Shown here: positions 7,860 to 15,257 of the stretch, in pieces
How the letters are laid out: every line of letters starts with the position of its first letter
Position numbering within the stretch: the stretch's first letter is position 1
Assembly (NCBI GenBank): GCA_930989535.1
Contig: CAKNLK010000002.1
Span: 80,246 to 144,245, forward strand
Direction of reading: 5' to 3'
DNA: 64,000 nucleotides
From: an uncultured Clostridia bacterium
Lineage (GTDB): Bacteria; Bacillota; Clostridia; Christensenellales; Borkfalkiaceae
Notes under the pieces: model-generated
Seen by the model: only the letters and a program-made list of their open reading frames with translations
Databases searched by the model: none
What the model was told of the DNA's origin: nothing
Made by a program: the position numbers and the translations under genes

Positions 7860-9343
7860 ATTATTATCTCGGCATCGATAACGGCGGAACGGTCATCAAA
7901 GCGGCGCTCTATGACGCCGCGGGCAGCCAAGTGTCTGTCGCAAGCGAAAAAGTGGAAATGATCTGCCCCAAGGTCGGGTTCACGGAACGCGAACTCTCCG
8001 CCGTGTGGGCGGCGAACGCTTCCGCCGTCAGAAAGTGCCTGGCCCGTTCGGGTGTACGCGCCGACGATATCAGGAGCGTCGGCCTGAGCGGCCACGGAAA
8101 GGGGCTGTACATAACGGACAAAGAGGGGAATCCCGTCTATCGCGGAATCGTTTCGACGGACAGCCGCGCATCGGAAATCGAAAAGGCGTTTTATGCGGAG
8201 GGCGTCGCCGCCCGGGCGTATAAAAAGACCTTCCAAAAGGTTTTGGCGTGCCAGCCGGTCTGCCTTTTGCGCTGGCTCAAGGAAAACGACAGGGCCGTCT
8301 ACGACAAAATCGGCTGGATTATGTCTGCCAAAGATTATATCCGGTATTGTCTGACGGGGAAAATCCGCGCCGAACTTACCGATATATCGGGCACGAATCT
8401 CTTAAATTTACAGACGATGCGTTACGACGCCGAATTGCCGGAGATGTTCGGAATCCCGGAAATTGCGGGCGCGTTGCCGCCGCTGTGTAAATCCGCAGAA
8501 ATCTGCGGGTACGTGACGGCCGCCGCCGCGGAGCAGACGGGGCTGCGGGAAGGCACGCCCGTTTCGGGCGGCATGTTCGATATAGACGCCTGCGCCGTCG
8601 GCGTCGGAATCTGCGACGAGCGCGACGTCTGCGTCATCGGCGGCACGTGGAGCATCAACGAATATATCTCCCCGGCGCCCGTGCTGGACGGAAGCATTTC
8701 CATGAATTCCGCCTTTTGCAAGGACGGGTATTATTTGATAGAGGAATGCAGCCCGACTTCCGCGGGCAACCTCGAGTGGGTTATCGAGCGGTTCTTTTCC
8801 AAAGAGCGCGCAGAGTGCGGCTCGTCCGACGCTTTTTACGCGATGCTCAACGAGGGCGTTGCGAAAATTGAGCCGCAGGAGTGCGGCGTCGTGTTCCTGC
8901 CCTTCCTGTTCGATTGCAACGAGGATGCCGATTTGGGCGCGGCGTTTTTGAATCTGAAAGCCTTCGACGACAAGATGATGCTCGCCCGGGCGGTATACGA
9001 GGGGGTGGTCTTTTCGCACAAGACGCACATCGACCGCCTGCTGAAGAGCCGCAATACCCCCGCGAAAATCCGCCTTGCGGGGGGCGTGACGAAGTCCGCG
9101 GTGTGGAGCCAGATGTTCGCCGACGTCACGGGGCTGAACGTGGAAGCGGTCGCGGACAAAGAGCTGGGCTGTTTCGGCGCCGCAATGGTCGCCGCGGTGG
9201 CCGTCGGGGATTTTGCGAGCATCGACGAGGCGGAAAAGGCGTGCGTCGGCAAGGGTAAAATGTACTATCCGAATCCCGAAAACAGCAAAATTTACGCGGA
9301 AAAGTACGCCCGTTATAAGGGAATCATCGAAAAGCTGAAATAA
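7856..9343 (+). CDS. FGGY-family carbohydrate kinase (L-xylulose/L-ribulose kinase-like)
   Basis: Two-domain sugar kinase of 495 residues. The N-terminal phosphate-1 motif GIDNGGTVIKAALYD, the substrate-loop region (SGHGKGLYITD) and the C-terminal domain with the adenosine-binding stretch RLAGGVTKS and ELGCFGAAM are intact. ATGA overlap with the 3-epimerase gene shows coupling, so the substrate is presumably a ketopentose such as L-xylulose. FGGY substrates cannot be told apart safely from sequence alone; LyxK- and AraB-type activities are both possible. Confidence 0.85.
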   Translation: MNYYLGIDNGGTVIKAALYDAAGSQVSVASEKVEMICPKVGFTERELSAVWAANASAVRKCLARSGVRADDIRSVGLSGHGKGLYITDKEGNPVYRGIVSTDSRASEIEKAFYAEGVAARAYKKTFQKVLACQPVCLLRWLKENDRAVYDKIGWIMSAKDYIRYCLTGKIRAELTDISGTNLLNLQTMRYDAELPEMFGIPEIAGALPPLCKSAEICGYVTAAAAEQTGLREGTPVSGGMFDIDACAVGVGICDERDVCVIGGTWSINEYISPAPVLDGSISMNSAFCKDGYYLIEECSPTSAGNLEWVIERFFSKERAECGSSDAFYAMLNEGVAKIEPQECGVVFLPFLFDCNEDADLGAAFLNLKAFDDKMMLARAVYEGVVFSHKTHIDRLLKSRNTPAKIRLAGGVTKSAVWSQMFADVTGLNVEAVADKELGCFGAAMVAAVAVGDFASIDEAEKACVGKGKMYYPNPENSKIYAEKYARYKGIIEKLK

Positions 9344-9377
9344 AGAAATTCCGACGAAACAGCGAGGAGGGAACTCA

Positions 9378-10466
9378 ATGAACAATCGCGAGCGAATCAT
9401 CAACTGCGTGACGGGCAAGGAAATCGACCGCACGCCGTTTATTTGTTATTTCGGTGCATGGGGCGAGACGTGCGAGCGCTGGATGAAGGAGGGCGCCAAG
9501 GATTGGGATGCCTGGCGCGATCCCGCCATCGGGTTCGACGAGGGCGTTGCGAATCTGACGGAATACGTCAACCATTACTTCAATCCGCCCTTCGAGTTTA
9601 AAATTTTAAAGGAGGAAGGGGAGCGGTATATCTACCAGGATACGCTCGGCGTCGTCAACGAGGCGAACAAGGGGCGCTCGGCGATTCCCAAAATTCTGAA
9701 AAACCCCGTCACCTGCCGCGAAGATTGGGAAAAAATCAAGCGGGAAAGGCTGGTGCCCGATTTTAAGGGGAGAATCCCCGCCGACTTTGCCGATACCTGC
9801 GAAATGCTGAAAAAGAGCGGCAAGGCGATACAGGTCGGGGCGTTTCCGTACGGCGTATTCGGCACGATGCGCGATTTAATCGGCGTGGAAGATTTGATGT
9901 TCTGGTTCTATGACGAGCCGGAACTCGTCTACGATATGATGCAAGACCTCACCGATTTCGGGCTGGGCATCTACGAGGAAATCGCCAAGTATATCCAAAT
10001 CGACATCATTCACATTTGGGAAGACATGAGCGGCAAAACCGGGAGCATGATTGGCCCTTCGACCATGGAGGAGTTTATGTTGCCCAACTATCGGAAAATC
10101 AAGGCGTTCGCCGACGCAAAGGATATCCCCGTAATCGTGGTGGATACCGACGGAAAATGCGACGAACTGATACCGATTTTCCACAGCGTCGGCGTCAATC
10201 TGATGCTGCCGTTTGAAGTGCAGGCGGGCAACGATATCGTGGATTTGCGCAGGCGCTTCCCGTACATGTCGATGTTTGGCGGCATCGAAAAGATGAACGT
10301 AGCCAAGGGCAGGGACGCAATCGATTGCGAGATGGAAAAAATCAAACCGCTCATCGGCAAGCCCGGGTATATCCCGCAGCTCGACCATACGATTCCGCCG
10401 GAAATCGGCTATCAGGACTATCTGTATTTCTGCAAACGCCTCAAGGAAACCTGCGGCAAAAAATAA
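9378..10466 (+). CDS. Uroporphyrinogen decarboxylase-like protein (URO-D superfamily, non-heme branch)
   Basis: 362 residues with the URO-D/MtaA TIM-barrel pattern: MNNRERIINCVTGKEIDRTP at the N-terminus, FPYGVFGTMRDLIG and DELVYDMM-like helices, and the C-terminal MSMFGGIEKMNVAKG. The arginine-rich N-terminal motif of true heme-pathway HemE is absent. The HxC zinc motif of corrinoid:CoM methyltransferases is replaced by VDTDGKCDE, so neither textbook activity is supported. Homologues of this branch are often found in glycoside or sugar clusters of Clostridia with unknown role. GAGGAGGGAA lies upstream; the gene starts 34 bp after the kinase and is probably the last of the operon. Confidence 0.72.
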   Translation: MNNRERIINCVTGKEIDRTPFICYFGAWGETCERWMKEGAKDWDAWRDPAIGFDEGVANLTEYVNHYFNPPFEFKILKEEGERYIYQDTLGVVNEANKGRSAIPKILKNPVTCREDWEKIKRERLVPDFKGRIPADFADTCEMLKKSGKAIQVGAFPYGVFGTMRDLIGVEDLMFWFYDEPELVYDMMQDLTDFGLGIYEEIAKYIQIDIIHIWEDMSGKTGSMIGPSTMEEFMLPNYRKIKAFADAKDIPVIVVDTDGKCDELIPIFHSVGVNLMLPFEVQAGNDIVDLRRRFPYMSMFGGIEKMNVAKGRDAIDCEMEKIKPLIGKPGYIPQLDHTIPPEIGYQDYLYFCKRLKETCGKK

Positions 10467-10478
10467 GCGCAAAGAATA

Positions 10479-10513
10479 GGGAATCCCCGCCGTTCAACGG
10501 CGGAGATTCCTTG
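10479..10513 (+). terminator. Terminator-like hairpin after the sugar operon
   Basis: GGAATCCCCGCCG-TTCA-ACGGCGGAGATTCC is followed by only a short T stretch, so it may be a weak terminator or an mRNA 3'-end stabiliser. Confidence 0.55.
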
Positions 10514-10559
10514 TACGGTTCGCCCGTCTATGTTTTTTATGACGGATTTGTTAAAACAG

Positions 10560-10588
10560 TTGCTTTCAGCGGGGATATGCGCTATAAT
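10560..10588 (+). promoter_or_regulatory. Promoter of the ywaF-like gene
   Basis: TTGCTT (10560-10565), 17-bp spacer, TATAAT (10583-10588). Confidence 0.65.
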
Positions 10589-10627
10589 ACCATAAAACGA
10601 ATGAGCAAAAAAGCGTAAGAAAAGAGT

Positions 10628-11386
10628 ATGTTATACGATACGAATCATATCATTTACATAGCGGTTTCTTTAATATTACCAGTTCTGATTCTTCTCTTAT
10701 TGTCGCGCGTGCAGGCGCCCAAGGCGAAAAATATTATTCTGAAGGTTATCGGCACGGCGACGTATCTTCTGCATATCAGCATCATGTGGACGGATTTTTT
10801 GTCCAACGGCAGTGCGAATGCGGCGGATAACATTCTTTTTCCAATCTATTTTTGCAACTTCACCATGTTGCTGCTCATGATTGTCGGGTTTATTAAGAAC
10901 CGCGAGAGCGTAACATTCCGCGTTTTGGCTGTGCTTACGGCGTACGGCGGCATTGTCGGCGGGCTTGTAACGCTGTTCTATCCGGAATTTTATATGTGGG
11001 AGCCAGATTTCACGAGCTGGTACATTTTAAAGAGCTTCCTCAGCCATTCTGCCATGCTGTTGGGCAGCTTGTATCTGTTTGTCGGCGGATTCGTAAAAAT
11101 CCGGGTGGACAATACGCTGTATTTGGCGGGCGGGCTGTTGTTCACGTTGGTCGTCGGCCTCGCGGTAAACGCCCTTTTTGCGGTGTGCGGCTTGCCGGCC
11201 CCGAACGCGATGTATCTGCAAAAGAGTCCTATCGCCGAGCTTCCTTTCTTGAACGGATATCTGATAGGATTTTTGATGCTCATTTTAACATTTATTTTTA
11301 CCGCGGTTTGGGAATTGTTTGCCTGCCCGAAAGGGTGCCGCTGGTACAATAATTTTATGCGCCCGAAAACGGATAGCGGTTCCTGA
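10628..11386 (+). CDS. TIGR02206/YwaF-family integral membrane protein
   Basis: 252-residue membrane protein with about seven hydrophobic helices, starting at about residue 9. It shows the YwaF/TMEM164-like pattern: an N-terminal HIIYIAVSLILPV helix, a conserved histidine in YLLHISIMW, LFPIYFCNF in the third helix, and KSFLSHSAMLLG later. No biochemical function is established for bacterial YwaF. It is a single gene with its own promoter; a short hairpin GGATAGCGGTTCCTGACGCGCTATCC overlaps its stop codon and is followed by TTTTC, likely the terminator. Confidence 0.75.
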   Translation: MLYDTNHIIYIAVSLILPVLILLLLSRVQAPKAKNIILKVIGTATYLLHISIMWTDFLSNGSANAADNILFPIYFCNFTMLLLMIVGFIKNRESVTFRVLAVLTAYGGIVGGLVTLFYPEFYMWEPDFTSWYILKSFLSHSAMLLGSLYLFVGGFVKIRVDNTLYLAGGLLFTLVVGLAVNALFAVCGLPAPNAMYLQKSPIAELPFLNGYLIGFLMLILTFIFTAVWELFACPKGCRWYNNFMRPKTDSGS

Positions 11387-11460
11387 CGCGCTATCCGTTT
11401 TCATACGGAAAAGAGGTTTTGCGCGTTTAATAATTTTTTTGAAATATAGCTTGAAAAGAT

Positions 11461-11488
11461 TTGATTTTTTCAGCAAATATGGTATAAT
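11461..11488 (+). promoter_or_regulatory. Promoter of the tRNA-Thr locus
   Basis: TTGATT (11461-11466), 16-bp spacer, TATAAT (11483-11488). Transcription from here crosses both tRNA-like fragments before reaching the intact tRNA, giving an unusually long tRNA leader of about 200 bases. Confidence 0.6.
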
Positions 11489-11556
11489 AATAAAGCTGAA
11501 TCGCGGAACGCTTGAAAAAGCCAATTGCGGCGGTTTTTGCTGAGAGTAGTTAAAAT

Positions 11557-11625
11557 GCTACTGTGGCTCAGTTGCTCCAGCTGATTTGTTGCGAGAAACG
11601 AGCCTGACAATAGAATATTCCGTAT
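11557..11625 (+). repeat. tRNA-Thr-like 5' fragment, copy 1
   Basis: It begins GCTACTGTGGCTCAGTTG, identical to the first 18 bases of the tRNA-Thr at 11696. It then has CTCC in place of the rest of the D arm and continues with AGCTGATTTGT, resembling the 5' side of the anticodon arm and loop with TGT at the anticodon position. The 3' half is replaced by an unrelated GCGAGAAACGAGCC sequence, so it cannot form a normal tRNA. The unit is 69 bases long. Confidence 0.7.
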
Positions 11626-11695
11626 GCTACTGTGGCTCAGTTGCTCCAGCTGATTCGTTGCGAGAAATGAGCCTGAAAAATTGAATAGAAGATGT
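11626..11695 (+). repeat. tRNA-Thr-like 5' fragment, copy 2
   Basis: Nearly identical to copy 1 over its first 53 or so bases, but with TTCGT (anticodon position CGT, as in the intact tRNA) and ATGAGCC in place of ACGAGCC. GGCTCA can pair with TGAGCC to give a hairpin of about 40 bases. The unit of 70 bases leads directly into the intact tRNA gene, so the three units form a tandem array. Confidence 0.7.
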
Positions 11696-11771
11696 GCTAC
11701 TGTGGCTCAGTTGGTAGAGCAGCTGATTCGTAATCAGCAGGTCGCCGGTTCAAGTCCGGCCAGTAGCTCCA
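11696..11771 (+). tRNA. tRNA-Thr (anticodon CGT)
   Basis: Full cloverleaf: acceptor stem GCTACTG/CAGTAGC, discriminator T, encoded CCA; D arm GCTCAGTTGGTAGAGC; anticodon stem GCTGA/TCAGC around loop TTCGTAA; T arm GCCGG-TTCAAGT-CCGGC. The CGT anticodon reads ACG codons. It sits after two tRNA-like fragments and before a perfect terminator. Confidence 0.95.
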
Positions 11772-11808
11772 AAACAAAAGGGATGCCGAAGGGCGTCCCT
11801 TTTGTTTT
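11772..11808 (+). terminator. Terminator of the tRNA-Thr gene
   Basis: Perfect stem AAAACAAAAGGGA(T/C)GCC / GGCGTCCCTTTTGTTTT directly abuts the CCA end. Confidence 0.85.
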
Positions 11809-11921
11809 GGAATTATGAGCCGGGTTTGATTCGTCAGAACGAGGATTAAACTCAAAGGGGCCCCCGAAAAAAGGCGGCTGCCTTGATGGGCTGTTATTGC
11901 GCATTTTTTTGGGGCAACAAA

Positions 11922-11954
11922 AGGTCGCCGGTTCAAGTCCGGCCAGTAGCTCCA
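11922..11954 (+). repeat. Exact copy of the 3' 33 bases of tRNA-Thr (att-like direct repeat)
   Basis: Bases 11922-11954 are identical to 11739-11771 of the intact tRNA: variable-loop end, whole T arm, 3' acceptor strand, discriminator and CCA. The upstream 5' half is missing. The 150 bases between the two copies include the first terminator and no gene. A duplicated tRNA 3' end is the usual scar of tRNA-targeted integration; it could equally be a truncated tandem tRNA. Confidence 0.8.
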
Positions 11955-11956
11955 TG

Positions 11957-11990
11957 TAAAGCTCCGAATGAAAATTCGGGGGCTTTGCTT
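11957..11990 (+). terminator. Terminator-like hairpin after the duplicated tRNA 3' half
   Basis: AAAGCTCCGAAT-GAAA-ATTCGGGGGCTTT followed by GCTTTGG. It indicates that this 3' half once belonged to a transcribed tRNA gene. The remaining bases to 12084 show nothing recognisable. Confidence 0.6.
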
Positions 11991-12084
11991 TGGCTGCTGC
12001 CCGCATTGCCGAAATAATGTGACGCGCGTGAGCGCGGCGCCGTGGCACCTGCCAACACAATTCGGAGAAAATGTCGCTGATTTC

Positions 12085-12114
12085 TTGGCACCGTTTTAAA
12101 AAATGTGTTATAAT
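12085..12114 (+). promoter_or_regulatory. Promoter of the yitT-like gene
   Basis: TTGGCA (12085-12090), 18-bp spacer, TATAAT (12109-12114). Confidence 0.65.
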
Positions 12115-12134
12115 GTAATGGGAGGAAGAACGGA

Positions 12135-13097
12135 ATGGATAGCAATAAAATTAAAAGGAATACGGCAGACTGTCTTTTCATGGTTGTGCTTGCATTTTTG
12201 TTTGCGCTTAACTATGAGCTGTTCATTGTGAAGAATGGCTTTGCGCCCGCGGGCATCAACGGCATCGCCACGATGATCGAATATAAGAGCGGATTCAGCG
12301 TCGGTTATTTTTCTCTGATTATCAATGTGCCGCTGTGTGTATTCGCGTACTTTTGTATCGATCGGGCATTTGCGATCAAAACTTTTGTTTTTTCCGTTGT
12401 CTATTCGGTATCGTTGCTCCTGCTGCAGATTGCAGATTTGTCGGCATTCCAATACGATGCGCAGGGAGTAGACACGGTATTTCCGGCATTGATTGCGGGG
12501 GCCATCGGCGGATTCGTGTACGGATTAAGTTTCCGCCGCAATTCTTCCACGGGCGGTGCGGACGTGATTGCAAAATATGTCAGCAAAAGAGATCCTCTTT
12601 TAAATTTTTTCTGGGTGAATTTTGCAATCAACGCGGCAATTGCGGCCGCTTCGTATTTTGTTTACGCCGTTCCGGACGAGAGCGGCGCGCTCGTTTATAA
12701 TTATAAGCCTGTATGCCTCTGCATGCTGTATTGCTTTCTGTCCAGCTTCGTCGGAAACGCAATTATTAAGGGGGCAAAATCGGCGTATAAATTTTTTGTA
12801 ATAACCAAACATGCAGACGAAATTGGCCGCGACGTATTGACGAAACTCAAGCACAGCGCAACCCGTTTTCGGGCAATCGGGGCGTACAGCAATACAGAAA
12901 AAGATGTTATCGTGTGCGTAATAAATAAGCGCCAATTGGTTGAGTTTAAAGATATTTTGCTGCAATACGACGATACGTTTGCCTTTGTGGAAACGGTCGA
13001 CGAAACGATAGGGAATTTCAAGCGGGTAAAGGTCAACCTCGCCGAAATGGGAGAGGACGCCTGCCGCGGCAAGAAAAAAACAGACGGAGAAGAATAA
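12135..13097 (+). CDS. YitT family membrane protein (DUF161 + DUF2179)
   Basis: 320 residues: five to six membrane helices (about 15-210) with the family's N-terminal pattern ALNYELFIVKNGFAPAGINGIA and the later RRNSSTGGADVIAKY, then a soluble DUF2179 domain (about 215-300) with ITKHADEIGRDVLTKLKH and YVETVDET-like motifs, predicted to be a nucleotide- or metabolite-binding domain. Function is unknown, although YitT proteins are often listed as putative transporters. GGAGGAAGAACGG precedes the ATG. The next gene starts 2 bp after the stop, so the pair is an operon. Confidence 0.85.
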   Translation: MDSNKIKRNTADCLFMVVLAFLFALNYELFIVKNGFAPAGINGIATMIEYKSGFSVGYFSLIINVPLCVFAYFCIDRAFAIKTFVFSVVYSVSLLLLQIADLSAFQYDAQGVDTVFPALIAGAIGGFVYGLSFRRNSSTGGADVIAKYVSKRDPLLNFFWVNFAINAAIAAASYFVYAVPDESGALVYNYKPVCLCMLYCFLSSFVGNAIIKGAKSAYKFFVITKHADEIGRDVLTKLKHSATRFRAIGAYSNTEKDVIVCVINKRQLVEFKDILLQYDDTFAFVETVDETIGNFKRVKVNLAEMGEDACRGKKKTDGEE

Positions 13098-13098
13098 C

Positions 13099-13665
13099 AT
13101 GAAAGAGAATCAGAAACTTGTCAGTGAAATCATAAAAGATATAAAGAGGGACATGACCGACGAGGAGATACTCAGTTTGCTGGCAAGCAGCAAAGTATCG
13201 GTCGATACGGTACAGGAGACGAAAAAAGAGTATACGCTTGGACAGCGCGCCGCCGATAAAATTGCTAAATTTGCGGGGAGTTGGGCGTTTATTTTTTCGT
13301 TTGCGGGAGTTCTGTTGCTTTGGATGCTTGTCAATATACTGTTGGCGGGCGGAGCCTTTGATCCGTATCCCTTTATCTTGCTCAACCTCGTGCTGTCTTG
13401 CGTGGCAGCCATACAGGCGCCGCTGATTATGATGAGCCAGAACCGGCAGGAAGAAAAAGACCGCCGGCGTGCGGAAAACGATTATAAAGTGAATCTGAAA
13501 ACGGAAATAATCATTGAAGACCTTTATAACAAGATGAATCGAATATTGGCAAGGCAGGAGGCAATTTTAAAGATTATACGGCAGGAAGAGGGAGAAAAAG
13601 CGGAGCATTTGACGGAGCGCGCAATGCCGGCGGACGAAAAACAAACGCAGTTCGGCAAAGACTAA
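13099..13665 (+). CDS. DUF1003 membrane protein
   Basis: 188-residue protein with two central membrane helices (about 60-82 and 93-113) and the DUF1003 core: LGQRAADKIAKFAGSWAFI, then the DPYPFILLNLVLS turn, and the polar MMSQNRQEEKDRRRAENDY stretch after the second helix. The charged C-terminal third is predicted to be helical or coiled. Function is unknown. It is cotranscribed with the YitT-like gene; a terminator follows. Confidence 0.85.
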   Translation: MKENQKLVSEIIKDIKRDMTDEEILSLLASSKVSVDTVQETKKEYTLGQRAADKIAKFAGSWAFIFSFAGVLLLWMLVNILLAGGAFDPYPFILLNLVLSCVAAIQAPLIMMSQNRQEEKDRRRAENDYKVNLKTEIIIEDLYNKMNRILARQEAILKIIRQEEGEKAEHLTERAMPADEKQTQFGKD

Positions 13666-13676
13666 TTCATAAAAGG

Positions 13677-13711
13677 CAAAAAAAGAAACCCGCGAACGGG
13701 CTTCTTTTTTC
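13677..13711 (+). terminator. Terminator after the DUF1003 gene
   Basis: AGAAACCCG-CGAA-CGGGCTTCT followed by a T run, between convergent genes. Confidence 0.8.
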
Positions 13712-13724
13712 TTTCTTCGATATT

Positions 13725-15257
13725 CTATTCATTGTTGTCGGGCGAAGAATCCTGCGCGTCTGAGCTGCCGCCTCCGTCCGTAAGGCTGTCGCCGGCTATA
13801 TCGCTTTCCGCACTGTCATCGGCGGCCGCCCGTGCCGCAAACCGCTTTTTGAATATTGTCCTGCGGAATAAAACGATGTTTAAAATCACGAACGCCGCGC
13901 CTGCGATGATGCAGGTGATGAGAGCCGCCAAATCGCTTGTCGCCGCATAGGGCGCCAAAAACATCAGCGGGAAGCCGAATAAAATGGCGGGCAAACTTTG
14001 GTAGACGAGGTTTTCGCTCGCGGGGGTGCGGTAACTCCCGTCGATTTCGCGGAGCAGAATCATACCCGTGCTCGCCGTGCCGGTGAGCATGCCGAAGAAT
14101 GCGAGGAACTGTTCGTGCCGATAGGAGGGGAACAGCTTTTTGCTGACGATGTTGACGTAGCCGAAAGTGAGAACAGTGCCGAGCACCGCGAGGATGAGCA
14201 GAACGCCCCAATAGGTGGCCAAAAGGGGTAGCTGAATGGCGGCCACGCCCGCAACGATCATCAGGTCGAAGGCGAACCCGCTGATGCGATCCATCATATA
14301 GTTGTTGACGATGCGCTTTTTAATGAATTTTTTATCGTAGAGTTTGTTCAGAATTGCCTTCGCGGGCACGGTGAGGATAACGCCGATGAGAAAGTTGAAC
14401 CCGAACAGCGTATCCGCGAGCGAAGGGATCAGGGCCGAAAGCCCGTACATGATTCCGAAGGAAACGGCATATACGACGAGCACAAGCGCGAATTGCACGG
14501 TCATCTTGTCCATCGAGGAAACGGCGGGCAGTTCGTTATCGTCTTCGTAGTCTGCGAGGGTGCTGCGCCGCTCAGACGTATCGATTTTGATGTATCCTTT
14601 TTTCCGCATCACGTTGATGTAGATGACGCCGCCGAAACAAGCAACTAAAAAGCCGAGAGCGGCGACGGTCAAACCGAAGTTGGAGCCGCCTACAAATCCG
14701 TATTCGTTTTCATAAATCTTGCCATAATTGAGCGCCTGCCCGGTTCCCTGCCCGAAGCCGAACGCGAGCAAAATTCCTGCCGCGCTGATTAAGCCGGGGG
14801 TTTTGAGCGCCCACACGGCAATGATGGTCACAATCAGCCCCGCAAACGCCTGAATGAGATAGCCGTTGACAGTCGTTACGCCCGAATCGAAAATTTCGCC
14901 CGCGCGCTTTTTCGTAAACTTCTTTTTGGAATTGCGCATGCCCGAGGCGATGAACCCGATGCCGAGGCAGTGATAGGTGATTACCTCCAAAACCTCCATT
15001 CCGGACATCGCCGCATCGGCGCTGCCGTCGGCGGACGGCGAACCGAAAACGGGCAGGTTGAACAGGTAATCCCCGGCCGTAAAGTAGACGATCGTGGAGA
15101 TAACGAGCAGCAGGATTCCGCCCAAAACGGATACGGGAATCAGCGTTTTTTGCAGGGCGGGGATAAAGTGCTTCAAGATGCCCGCCGCCAGCATGCTCAG
15201 GAGCAGGACGGCGAAAATCATGATGAACGTCCAAATGGGCAGTTCGGCAAAACTCAT
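13725..15257 (-). CDS. Sodium/glutamate symporter-like permease (GltS/ESS family)
   Basis: 510-residue integral membrane carrier with two inverted halves. The signature re-entrant motifs are present: LAFGFGQGTGQALNYG in the first half and GMLTGTASTGMILLREID in the second, the latter matching the GTxSTGxxLLR pattern of GltS. A hydrophilic loop of about 35 residues separates the halves and the last 40 residues are a Ser/Asp-rich cytoplasmic tail. GltS homologues import glutamate with Na+; the clostridial branch is not well characterised, so the substrate is tentative. Start ATG 15257 overlaps the stop of the acyltransferase gene (ATGA), so they are cotranscribed. Confidence 0.8.
   Translation of the reverse strand: MSFAELPIWTFIMIFAVLLLSMLAAGILKHFIPALQKTLIPVSVLGGILLLVISTIVYFTAGDYLFNLPVFGSPSADGSADAAMSGMEVLEVITYHCLGIGFIASGMRNSKKKFTKKRAGEIFDSGVTTVNGYLIQAFAGLIVTIIAVWALKTPGLISAAGILLAFGFGQGTGQALNYGKIYENEYGFVGGSNFGLTVAALGFLVACFGGVIYINVMRKKGYIKIDTSERRSTLADYEDDNELPAVSSMDKMTVQFALVLVVYAVSFGIMYGLSALIPSLADTLFGFNFLIGVILTVPAKAILNKLYDKKFIKKRIVNNYMMDRISGFAFDLMIVAGVAAIQLPLLATYWGVLLILAVLGTVLTFGYVNIVSKKLFPSYRHEQFLAFFGMLTGTASTGMILLREIDGSYRTPASENLVYQSLPAILFGFPLMFLAPYAATSDLAALITCIIAGAAFVILNIVLFRRTIFKKRFAARAAADDSAESDIAGDSLTDGGGSSDAQDSSPDNNE

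Noticed and set aside
11557..11771. Three regularly spaced repeats resembling a CRISPR start
   Set aside because: Repeats are pieces of a tRNA gene, the third is the tRNA itself, spacers are not uniform and no cas genes exist.
11697..12060. Minus-strand frames with GLEPATC and NRRPADYESAALPTEPQ-like ends
   Set aside because: These are well-known false proteins produced by translating tRNA genes and their 3' ends in reverse.
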